From Burkholderiales bacterium (GTDB lineage Bacteria > Pseudomonadota > Gammaproteobacteria > Burkholderiales > Burkholderiaceae_F), in the NCBI GenBank assembly GCA_021298875.1, contig JAJTHJ010000152.1:1-7134 (forward strand): 7,134 nucleotides of DNA. The letters are read 5' to 3'. The notes under the pieces are model-generated. The model was not told the DNA's origin. It did not search any database and saw only the letters and a list, made by a program, of their open reading frames with translations. Positions 1 through 5,645 of this stretch are shown here, piece after piece. The position numbers and the translations under genes are program-made. Numbering within the stretch: the first letter of the stretch is position 1; every line of letters begins with the position of its first letter.

Positions 1-2
1 AC

Positions 3-83
3 TACGGCGGCGGCAGCTTTGGCGACCGCTTTGGCGGCGGGGGTGGCGGCGGCTTCCGCGGCGGAGGTGGCTTCAGGCGCTGA
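3..83 (+). CDS. Glycine-rich C-terminal tail of a gene entering from the left edge (partial)
   Basis: The frame is open from the window edge to a TGA at 81-83 and encodes 26 residues dominated by glycine, phenylalanine and arginine, ending in FRGGGGFRR. The start and all domains lie outside the window. Gly/Phe/Arg-rich tails end several unrelated bacterial proteins, including RNA-binding proteins, DEAD-box helicases, and exported DUF3300 or TPM-domain proteins, so the tail does not identify the family. It shares the strand of the Sel1 gene that starts about 100 bases later. I see no terminator hairpin between them, so co-transcription is possible but unproven. Confidence 0.5.
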   Translation, partial: YGGGSFGDRFGGGGGGGFRGGGGFRR

Positions 84-184
84 ACGCACGTGCCGCCGGC
101 CATGGAAACTCATCGCGCGCGATGACGGTTGACGCGATTGCGCTGGCGGGCCAAACCGGCTTTCGGGCCCGCGCGGAGCGGTGG

Positions 185-880
185 ATGAAGCGCGCTTGCT
201 TGCTGATCGCTGCTCTGTGCCTGCTCGGCGTGGCCCGCGCACAAGCCGCGCCCGTCCGTGCCACGGTCGAAGCCGCGCAGAAGGGCGACGCCGCCGCGCA
301 GTACAAGCTCGGCGAGATCTACGACCTCGGCCAAGGCGTGCCGCAGGACTACACGCAGGCGGTCAAGTGGTACCGCGCCGCGGCTGAACAGGGTTTGCCC
401 GCGGCGCAGTTCGCGCTCGCGGAGATGTACAAGAACGGCGACGGCGTGGCGAAAAATCTGCCCGAGGCATTACGCTGGTACCAACGCGCCGCCGGGCAAA
501 ACCACGCCGGCGCACAGTTGCTGCTCGGTGTGCTGGCCGAAAGCGGCACCGGCCTGCCGCAAAACGACGCGCAGGCGGCGCAGTGGTACCGACTGTCGGC
601 CGCGCAAGGCGATGCTCGCGCGTTGCTGCTGCTCGCCAACCTGTATCAACTCGGGCAGGGCGAGCCGAAGAGCGCGGTCGCCTCTTATGCGCTGTACACG
701 CGCTCGCTGGCAGCGGACGGCTCGCGCGCCAACCCTTCGGCCGGCCATCGCGCGCAACTGGCGCGCGGCATGACGGCGGCGCAGATCGCCACGGCGGGGA
801 AGCTGGCGGAAGAACTGGCGCGCCCGGGCAACTTTGCCAAGGCGCTGGATGCGGCGGTGGCGACGTGGATCAAGCCGTAG
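185..880 (+). CDS. Secreted Sel1-repeat (tetratricopeptide-like) protein
   Basis: A 231-residue protein. Residues 1-21 form a Sec signal peptide (MKRACLLIAALCLLGVARA), with likely cleavage just before or after the following QA. Residues 36-71, 72-107 and 108-143 are three good Sel1-like repeats of about 36 residues, each with the A-Q-x-x-L-G/A...Y...G.GV...A..WY..AA..G pattern. Residues 144-176 are a degenerate fourth repeat. The last 55 residues are alanine-rich and helical. Sel1 solenoids mediate protein-protein contacts, often in the envelope; the partner is unknown. The frame is open further up to an ATG at 122, but the ATG at 185 is preferred because it starts the signal peptide exactly and has GGAG at 175-178. 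The gene faces the cytochrome cluster tail to tail across an inverted repeat, so a shared function is not implied. Confidence 0.88.
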   Translation: MKRACLLIAALCLLGVARAQAAPVRATVEAAQKGDAAAQYKLGEIYDLGQGVPQDYTQAVKWYRAAAEQGLPAAQFALAEMYKNGDGVAKNLPEALRWYQRAAGQNHAGAQLLLGVLAESGTGLPQNDAQAAQWYRLSAAQGDARALLLLANLYQLGQGEPKSAVASYALYTRSLAADGSRANPSAGHRAQLARGMTAAQIATAGKLAEELARPGNFAKALDAAVATWIKP

Positions 881-897
881 TCCAAAGTGTGAGCATG

Positions 898-969
898 TCG
901 CCCCGGCGAAGGCTGCGGCCCAGTGTCGTTCGTACAAAAGACGCTGGGCCCCGGCCTTCGCCGGGGCGA
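898..969. repeat. Long imperfect inverted repeat (REP-like element) between convergent genes
   Basis: Bases 898-927 and 940-969 form a 30-bp stem with a 12-base loop: 27 Watson-Crick pairs, two G-T wobbles (914/953 and 924/943) and one C-C mismatch (916/951). The outer 16 bp are perfect. The core resembles the GC-rich palindromes dispersed in intergenic DNA of many Xanthomonadales, Burkholderiales and alphaproteobacteria, but I recall that family only by general appearance. It lies between the stop of the Sel1 gene and the stop of the triheme cytochrome gene, so it could block read-through and stabilise 3' ends on both strands. Neither side has a U-tract, so it is not a classical intrinsic terminator. 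Confidence 0.8.
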
Positions 970-985
970 CGGAACTCCGAGCGCC

Positions 986-2215
986 TTACTTCGCCGCCAC
1001 CGTCTTGAGCTTGGCCCGTTCGTTGCGCACCATCGCGGCGGTCGCATTGGGCGCGGTGGTGTTGCCCCAACTGCTGCGCACGTAGTTGGCGATCTCGGCG
1101 ATCTGCGCGTCGGTCAGTTGCGCGGCAAAGCCCGGCATCGGCACATAGCCGTTGCGCGGCGGCAAACCGGCCAACACCGCGTGGATCACGTTGATCGGGT
1201 CGGGCGCCACCACCGCGCCATTGCCGGCCAACGGCGGAAAGACGCCGGGCAGCCCGGCGCCTTTGGCCCGATGGCAGCCGCCGCAGTTGTCCATGTAGAG
1301 CTTGGCGGCGGACGGCGGCACCGGCTGCGCGGCGCCGAAGTTCTGCGCCGAGGTCTTGGCCGCCAGCGTCTTCAGGTAGGTCGCCATCGCCCGCAGGTCG
1401 GCATCGGTCGCGAAGGCCATGCTGTTGTGCTGGACGGTGGCCATGTCGCCGAAGGTGGTGGACTTCTTCTTGGCCGCGCCGGTTTTCAGGTACGCGACGA
1501 TCTGGTCGATGCTCCAGTCGCCGAGGCCGCTCTTCCAGTTCTCGGTCAGGTTGGGCGCGAACCAGCCATCGACCGTGGCACCGGTAAACGCACGATCCTT
1601 TTCCACTGCACCCATGAAGTTGCGCGGCGAATGGCAGGCGCTGCAATGCCCGAGCCCTTCTACGAGATAGGCGCCGCGGTTCCACTCCGGCCCCCAGGCG
1701 GGGTCGGGCTTGTAGGTGCCTTCGGTGAAGAACAACTCGCGCCAGAAGCCCATGCTCAGTCGGATGTCGAACGGCCAGCGCAACTGGTTCACCTCCACCT
1801 TGTTGGCCACCGGCTGCAACGTGCGCAGGTAGGCGTAAATCGCGTCGCTGTCGGCGCGCGTCACCTTGGTGTAGAAGGTGTACGGCATCGCGGGGTACAT
1901 ATCGCCAACGCCTTTGGCGACCCCGTCGTGCAGCGCACGGTAAAAATCATCGGCGCTCCAGGTGCCGATGCCGGTGGCGACATCCGGCGTGATGTTCGGA
2001 CTCAGCAGATCGCCGAACGGCGTGGCGACGCGAAAGCCGCCAGCCCAGGGCGTGCCGCCGGGTTTGGTGTGGCAGGCCATGCAGTCGCCCAGCCGCGCCA
2101 GATACTCGCCGCGTTTGCCGAGATCGTCCGGCGCGGTCTGCGCGACCGCCGGCAGTGCGCACAAATAAAAAGCCGCGGCACTTGCCGCGGCTGCGAGCCG
2201 GCTCCACGCTGTCAT
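986..2215 (-). CDS. Triheme cytochrome c (alcohol/gluconate dehydrogenase cytochrome-subunit type)
   Basis: A 409-residue exported protein with three class I cytochrome c domains. The signal peptide spans residues 1-25 (ends LPAVA before QTAPDD). Heme-binding CXXCH motifs are CMACH at 45-49, CSACH at 191-195 and CGGCH at 311-315. Probable axial methionines are M110 (PAMPY), M266 (SMAF) and M360 (VPMPGF). Domain order and length match the triheme subunit that takes electrons from membrane-bound alcohol or gluconate dehydrogenases and passes them to quinone or an oxidase. No dehydrogenase subunit is visible here. It is the last gene of the cytochrome cluster, 25 bases after the HiPIP stop, so it probably serves that chain as a multiheme relay. 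A strong GGGAGGAG ribosome site lies 6 bases before the ATG. The C-terminus shows no clear membrane helix. Family assignment is firm; the partner is inferred. Confidence 0.93.
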   Translation of the reverse strand: MTAWSRLAAAASAAAFYLCALPAVAQTAPDDLGKRGEYLARLGDCMACHTKPGGTPWAGGFRVATPFGDLLSPNITPDVATGIGTWSADDFYRALHDGVAKGVGDMYPAMPYTFYTKVTRADSDAIYAYLRTLQPVANKVEVNQLRWPFDIRLSMGFWRELFFTEGTYKPDPAWGPEWNRGAYLVEGLGHCSACHSPRNFMGAVEKDRAFTGATVDGWFAPNLTENWKSGLGDWSIDQIVAYLKTGAAKKKSTTFGDMATVQHNSMAFATDADLRAMATYLKTLAAKTSAQNFGAAQPVPPSAAKLYMDNCGGCHRAKGAGLPGVFPPLAGNGAVVAPDPINVIHAVLAGLPPRNGYVPMPGFAAQLTDAQIAEIANYVRSSWGNTTAPNATAAMVRNERAKLKTVAAK

Positions 2216-2240
2216 CAGCGTCTCCTCCCGGCGTGTTGCA

Positions 2241-2558
2241 TCACTTCTTGGCCGGCATCGGCGCCCAGGCTGCGCACCAGCCCTTGGCGGCGACCAGCCC
2301 GCCGGCGAAGGCCGAGCAAGCGCCTTCGTTCGGCCCCTTGGCCGTGTACAGCGCGCAGTTGTCGCAGAAGTGCTTCGGGTCCTTGCGGCCGGGGGCCTTG
2401 GTCGCGTCGACGACGTATTGCAGCCCCTTGGCCTGCGGCGAGTTCGGATCGACCTTGGCTTGCGCGTGGGCCGTGCCGACCAGTCCCGCCAGCGGCAGCG
2501 CGGAGGCCCCGGCGACGGTCAGGCGGATAAAGCGGCGACGACTTTGCATTTCGGACAT
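2241..2558 (-). CDS. High-potential iron-sulfur protein (HiPIP), Tat-exported
   Basis: A 105-residue protein. Residues 7-12 (RRRFIR) followed by a hydrophobic stretch ending AHAQA near residue 34 form a twin-arginine signal, as expected for a protein exported after cofactor insertion. The mature part carries the HiPIP cysteine signature at C65, C68, C81 and C95 (CX2C-X12-C-X13-C), with the conserved aromatic context FCDNC-ALY and GWC. These four cysteines bind one [4Fe-4S] cluster that cycles 3+/2+ at high potential. HiPIPs are soluble periplasmic carriers that reduce oxidases or photosynthetic reaction centres. The Acidithiobacillus protein Iro is a HiPIP once proposed to take part in iron oxidation. 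It sits between the c4-like and triheme cytochrome genes, supporting a role as the mobile carrier of this cluster. The ATG at 2558 has GGAG 8 bases upstream; the ATG at 2549 (MQSRRR) is an alternative. Confidence 0.95.
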   Translation of the reverse strand: MSEMQSRRRFIRLTVAGASALPLAGLVGTAHAQAKVDPNSPQAKGLQYVVDATKAPGRKDPKHFCDNCALYTAKGPNEGACSAFAGGLVAAKGWCAAWAPMPAKK

Positions 2559-2598
2559 GGCATCAACTCCAGGAGTGGTCGGGGGGACAAGCAGTGGG

Positions 2599-2624
2599 CG
2601 CGCCCGCAGCGCGCTCCGGGCGCG
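2599..2624 (-). promoter_or_regulatory. GC-rich hairpin between the c4-like and HiPIP genes
   Basis: Bases 2599-2606 (CGCGCCCG) and 2617-2624 (CGGGCGCG) are perfect inverted repeats around a 10-base loop whose centre AGCGCGCT is itself palindromic. The element lies in the 91-base gap of an otherwise tightly packed cluster. In the cluster transcript no U-run follows the stem, so full termination is unlikely. Partial termination, RNA processing, or 5'-end stabilisation of a HiPIP transcript are possible. An AT-rich patch (2625-2630) just upstream of it on the minus strand could hold a weak -10, but I see no convincing -35. Confidence 0.4.
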
Positions 2625-2649
2625 AATATTAGCGTGCGCGGTACCTGCC

Positions 2650-3321
2650 CTACAGTGATTGGGCGTAAAGGGCGAGCGCGCGCCGGTCTTCGGGCGTTAG
2701 GCCGTGGGCGATGCCGTGCATCGTCACGCCGAGCGGCCGGTGGCCGTCCACGAAGCCCTGCAGTTGCCGTTCGAGATACGCGGCGTTCTGACCCGCCAGC
2801 GCGGGGAAGTCCGCGATGCCACGGCCGGCGGCGCCGTGGCAGTCCTGGCAGGCCACCACGCCCGCGGCCGGTTTGCCTTGCGTGTAGAGCGCGCGCCCGC
2901 GCTCGAGCAGCGCGGTGTCCGCGGCGCGCGCGGCAGGTGCCGGCTTGCGCGCGGCGTACAAGTCGACGGCGGCCTTGGCCTCGGCCTCAGTCGCCGCGTG
3001 CGCGGGGCCGATCATGTACCGCCGCGCCAGCGCACCGCCGCGCGCGTTGGCGGGCAGCGGTGCCGGCGCGGCGATCCAGGCGGAGATTTCGATCGACGAC
3101 GGCGCCGGCGCCGCGGCGAACGCCGTCATCTGTCGCAGCAGGTAGCCGGCGTTCCGGCCGGCCAGTCTCGGCACGTCCGGCAACTGCGCGTTGCCGTCGA
3201 TGCCGTGGCAGCCCGAGCAGACCCAGGTCACCACGCGCGGCGCCTTCCAATCCTGTTGCGCGAGTGCGGCAGGCGTGCCGAGAAGCGCGGCCAGTGCGGC
3301 GAGTACGGGCAGTTTGTGCAT
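2650..3321 (-). CDS. Diheme cytochrome c4-like periplasmic protein
   Basis: A 223-residue protein. Residues 1-21 are a Sec signal peptide ending ALA before QQDWKAP. Two cytochrome c domains follow. Domain 1 has CSGCH at 35-39 and the c4-like PRLAG/YLLRQM stretch at 51-65. Domain 2 has CQDCH at 158-162, PALAGQNAAYLERQL at 174-187 and a c4-type axial region around M201. M103 is the best axial methionine for heme 1. In c4 proteins the two hemes shuttle electrons to terminal oxidases; Cyc1 of iron-oxidising Acidithiobacillus is one example. In domain 1 the gap between heme histidine and axial methionine is about 64 residues, against about 39 in domain 2, because of a Pro/Ala-rich insertion at roughly 68-100. 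Its ATG lies 7 bases after the stop of the Cyc2-like gene, and a GAGG overlapping that TGA provides the ribosome site, suggesting translational coupling. Confidence 0.92.
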   Translation of the reverse strand: MHKLPVLAALAALLGTPAALAQQDWKAPRVVTWVCSGCHGIDGNAQLPDVPRLAGRNAGYLLRQMTAFAAAPAPSSIEISAWIAAPAPLPANARGGALARRYMIGPAHAATEAEAKAAVDLYAARKPAPAARAADTALLERGRALYTQGKPAAGVVACQDCHGAAGRGIADFPALAGQNAAYLERQLQGFVDGHRPLGVTMHGIAHGLTPEDRRALALYAQSL

Positions 3322-3328
3322 GGCAGCC

Positions 3329-4686
3329 TCACAGTGCGAAGAACAGGTTCAACCACAGCGTGTTGTTGTCCGCCGGGCTGCGGCCGAGGCCATCGATGTT
3401 GCTGGTCAGTCCATTGAACTTGGTGAAGCCCGAATACTGCAATTGCAGCTTGACGTTCTGTGTGGGCTGATAGTTGGCTTGCAGCACGTAATTGTTCGTG
3501 TTGGGCGTGGCCGACAGCGTGTTGCCCGCTGGCCCCGTCACCGCATACAGCGCCGCGTTGGCGCTGCCGTTGGACTGGCTATAGGCGGCGCTAAAGGTCC
3601 AGCGGTTGTCGAGCGCATAGGTGGCCGAGAGCGTGAAGCCGTTCAAGTTGCCGCTGGCGATCGACGAGTTGCCCCGTGGATAACTGCCGTCCCAGTTCTG
3701 CCGCTCGTAGTAGTACGTGCCGCGCACGGTGAGCGCGTGGCCTTCGAGCAGGTACTGGTACTGCGCGTCGAGGTAATAGTCGGTGAACTTGTCCGTCGCA
3801 CCGCTGCGCACCGTGTTGTTCGGGTACACCTTCGCGACCATGCCGAAGGTGCCGAGCATCAGGTTGTGCGGTCCCCAGGCGTCGTTCCACGTCAGGCGCC
3901 AGTAGGGGTTGTAGCCGTCGAGGTAGTTCGCACCCCCGGGCGTGTCGAACGAGGTGCCGATGTTTGCCCAGCGCCAGATGCCGGTGCCGGCGCGGTACAG
4001 CGACAACTCGGCGTAAATCTGGCGGTTCCACAGCCGAACACCCCGATGCCGCCGCTCTGGCCGATCAGCGTGGCCAGCATCGTCGAGGCCGGCGCGCCGG
4101 GTGCGATCGGCGAGCCGTAGAACGGATAGGCCCAGGCCGGCACCGTGTTCCACACGTCCTGGTTGCTCGGGCCGTTGTTGATGTCCAGTCCCAGCAGCAG
4201 CTCGTTATCGCCGGGGTTGAAGAACTGCACCGCGCGCGCGTCCATCACGCCGGTGGCGCCGGTCCAGCCGGGGTAGTTGTTGCTCTCCTGGTACTCGTAG
4301 AACACGCCCGCAAAGTCCGTGACTTTCGCGCCGAAGTACGCGACCCCCTGTTCGGCCCGCAGCGCGCCGTTGGGCTGCACGACCGGCTGGCCGGCGGCGT
4401 TGTCCGGCGCCGCGGCCCAGGTGACGCCGGCTTGCCCAAAGACGCCGACCGGCAGATGGCTGAAACCTTCGCGCGACACGAAGGCCTTGCCCGCTGTGTA
4501 GCCGGAAAGCTTGAAGAAGCGGCCCCACGGTGTGAGCTGCGGCCAGTCGCCGCCCACGTGGCAGGCGGCGCAGGCCTGCTCGGTCTGGCGCGCGTACGAA
4601 GGCAGCGCCTCGGCGCGGCCGGCGTGGGCCAGCAGCACGACCGCCAAACCCCAAAGAAGCGCCGCGAGTCTGTACGTGCGCGTCAT
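3329..4686 (-). pseudogene. Cyc2-like fused monoheme cytochrome c-porin (outer membrane), frameshifted
   Basis: Two overlapping minus-strand frames encode consecutive halves of one protein; restoring one base near 4032/4033 gives 452 residues. The N-terminus has a Sec signal peptide (residues 1 to about 27, ending GRAEA), then PSYARQ and one heme motif CAACH at 39-43, followed by PQLTPWGRFFKLSGYT. This short cytochrome head joined to a long aromatic, alternating-strand region (about 75-452, ending WLNLFFAL) is the architecture of Cyc2 and related cytochrome-porins. Those place one heme in the lumen of an outer-membrane barrel and move electrons from outside to periplasmic carriers. The frame is lost after residue 218. 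As it stands, the first frame makes about 264 residues, the last 46 aberrant, stopping at 3892. The ATG at 4686 is chosen over an upstream TTG because AGGA lies 8 bases before it and it fits the signal peptide. Architecture is well supported; iron as substrate is not shown. Confidence 0.82.
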
Positions 4687-4701
4687 TGCAGCTTTCCTGC
4701 C

Positions 4702-4722
4702 CAACGGTAACGGCTACCGTTG
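4702..4722. promoter_or_regulatory. Inverted repeat upstream of the Cyc2-like gene, candidate operator
   Basis: CAACGGTA (4702-4709) and TACCGTTG (4715-4722) are perfect 8-bp arms separated by 5 bases. On the minus strand the repeat overlaps the proposed -10 box and the expected transcription start, about 16 bases before the start codon. This is where a dimeric repressor would bind. It could also form a hairpin in the leader RNA. The binding protein is unknown. Confidence 0.45.
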
Positions 4723-4747
4723 TAAAGATGCCGGAGCGCGTCGGCAA
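4719..4747 (-). promoter_or_regulatory. Candidate sigma70-type promoter of the cytochrome cluster
   Basis: Read on the minus strand, TTGCCG (4747-4742) and TACAAC (4724-4719) are separated by exactly 17 bases. They match the -35 consensus at 3 of 6 positions and the -10 consensus at 4 of 6. The position, about 32 bases ahead of the ATG, leaves a short leader with a ribosome site. The match is modest for GC-rich DNA, so this remains a prediction. Confidence 0.35.
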
Positions 4748-4871
4748 CGGCCGCGTCCACCAAAGCGGGCCGGCTTTGCGCTGCGTCCAACCGTGCCGCG
4801 GCGTCGGCGCGACACGTTCTGCGCTCCGGGACGCTTGGCAACCGCGGCTTCGCGTGCGAACATCGAACGCG

Positions 4872-5639
4872 ATGAACGCCAGCAAGCTTGCCGCGATTGC
4901 TTTCCTGTGCGCCTTCGGTGGCACGCTCGCCGGCATGGCCTTGCGGCGCGCGATGCCTGCCGGACACTTCGATGCCGATTCCCGCGACACGATCAAGGTG
5001 GGGATCGGCCTGGTGGCCACGATGACGGCGCTGGTGCTGGGTTTGGTCACTGCATCGGCCAAGAACACCTTCGACGGCGCCACGGCCAACGTGCAGCAGG
5101 TGGCGGTGGACGTGCTGGTGCTCGACCGCACACTGGCGCGCTACGGCCCGCAGGCCCGCGAGCTTCGCGCCGCACTGAAAAATGCGGTCGCGGCGCGAGT
5201 CGAGGCGATCTGGCCCAGCGGCGCGGCGCGGTCGGCGGCGGCGAATCCGGCGCAAAGTATCGTGGGAGCCACCGCCGAGTCGGTGGCGCAGGCGATCCAT
5301 GCGCTGGCGCCGGCCGACGATGCGCAACGCAGCTTGCAGGCGCGCGCCGCCGATCAGGCCGAAACGCTGCTCAAGGCACGCTGGCTGGTGCTCGACGCCA
5401 CCGAAGCCACGATCCCGGCGCCGTTTATCGCGACCCTTCTGGCCTGGCTGGCGGCGATCTTCGCGAGCTTCGGCCTGTTCGCGCCGCGCAACGCGACGGT
5501 GATCGCCGCGCTTTTCATCTGCGCGCTGTCGGTGGCGAGCGCGCTGTTCCTGGTGCTGGAGATGGAGACGCCGTTCGGCGGTCTGCTGCAAGTCTCCGAC
5601 CAGCCGCTGCGCTACGCGCTGACGCGGCTGGGTCGGTAA
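4872..5639 (+). CDS. DUF4239 (bestrophin-like) four-helix inner-membrane protein
   Basis: A 255-residue protein with four predicted membrane helices, at about residues 4-24, 43-63, 183-204 and 207-229. Between the second and third is a soluble helical loop of about 120 residues. Features matching DUF4239/bestrophin-like proteins are LVLGLVTASAKNTFDG after helix 2, a long helical middle segment with charged residues (VLVLDRTLARYGPQ), and the closing ETPFGGLLQVSDQPLR after the last helix. The family has no established biochemical role; distant similarity to bestrophin anion channels is the only functional hint. The frame is open upstream to the divergent region, but the ATG at 4872 directly precedes helix 1. 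No good Shine-Dalgarno is seen, so the start is uncertain; a GTG at 4854 is an alternative. It is divergent from the Cyc2-like gene across 185 bases and ends 6 bases from the convergent low-complexity gene. Confidence 0.72.
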   Translation: MNASKLAAIAFLCAFGGTLAGMALRRAMPAGHFDADSRDTIKVGIGLVATMTALVLGLVTASAKNTFDGATANVQQVAVDVLVLDRTLARYGPQARELRAALKNAVAARVEAIWPSGAARSAAANPAQSIVGATAESVAQAIHALAPADDAQRSLQARAADQAETLLKARWLVLDATEATIPAPFIATLLAWLAAIFASFGLFAPRNATVIAALFICALSVASALFLVLEMETPFGGLLQVSDQPLRYALTRLGR

Positions 5640-5645
5640 ACGTCT

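Noticed and set aside
111..124. Perfect 14-bp palindrome CATCGCGCGCGATG upstream of the Sel1 gene
   Set aside because: Built from alternating CG, which arises by chance in DNA of this composition; no promoter elements nearby support an operator role.
122..184. Upstream start for the Sel1 protein adding 21 residues
   Set aside because: It would bury the signal peptide behind a charged extension, whereas the ATG at 185 has a GGAG site and begins the signal peptide exactly.
923..2530. A 535-codon open frame on the + strand opposite the triheme cytochrome and HiPIP genes
   Set aside because: Its translation is Arg/Gly/His-rich with no recognisable domain, and it lies antisense to genes with intact heme and iron-sulfur motifs. 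Long spurious frames are expected in high-GC DNA.
4025..4045. Programmed ribosomal frameshifting in the Cyc2-like gene
   Set aside because: No slippery heptamer, internal Shine-Dalgarno or stimulatory hairpin is evident at the junction, and cytochrome-porins are not known to use recoding. A deletion or sequence error is simpler.
2370..4120. Further long + strand open frames opposite the c4-like and Cyc2-like genes
   Set aside because: Arginine/valine-rich translations without motifs or ribosome sites, fully antisense to supported genes.
4205..5591. Minus-strand open frames of about 300 codons crossing the divergent region and the DUF4239 gene
   Set aside because: They overlap the Cyc2-like N-terminus in the wrong frame and have compositions typical of shadow frames; the membrane-protein frame on the + strand is coherent.
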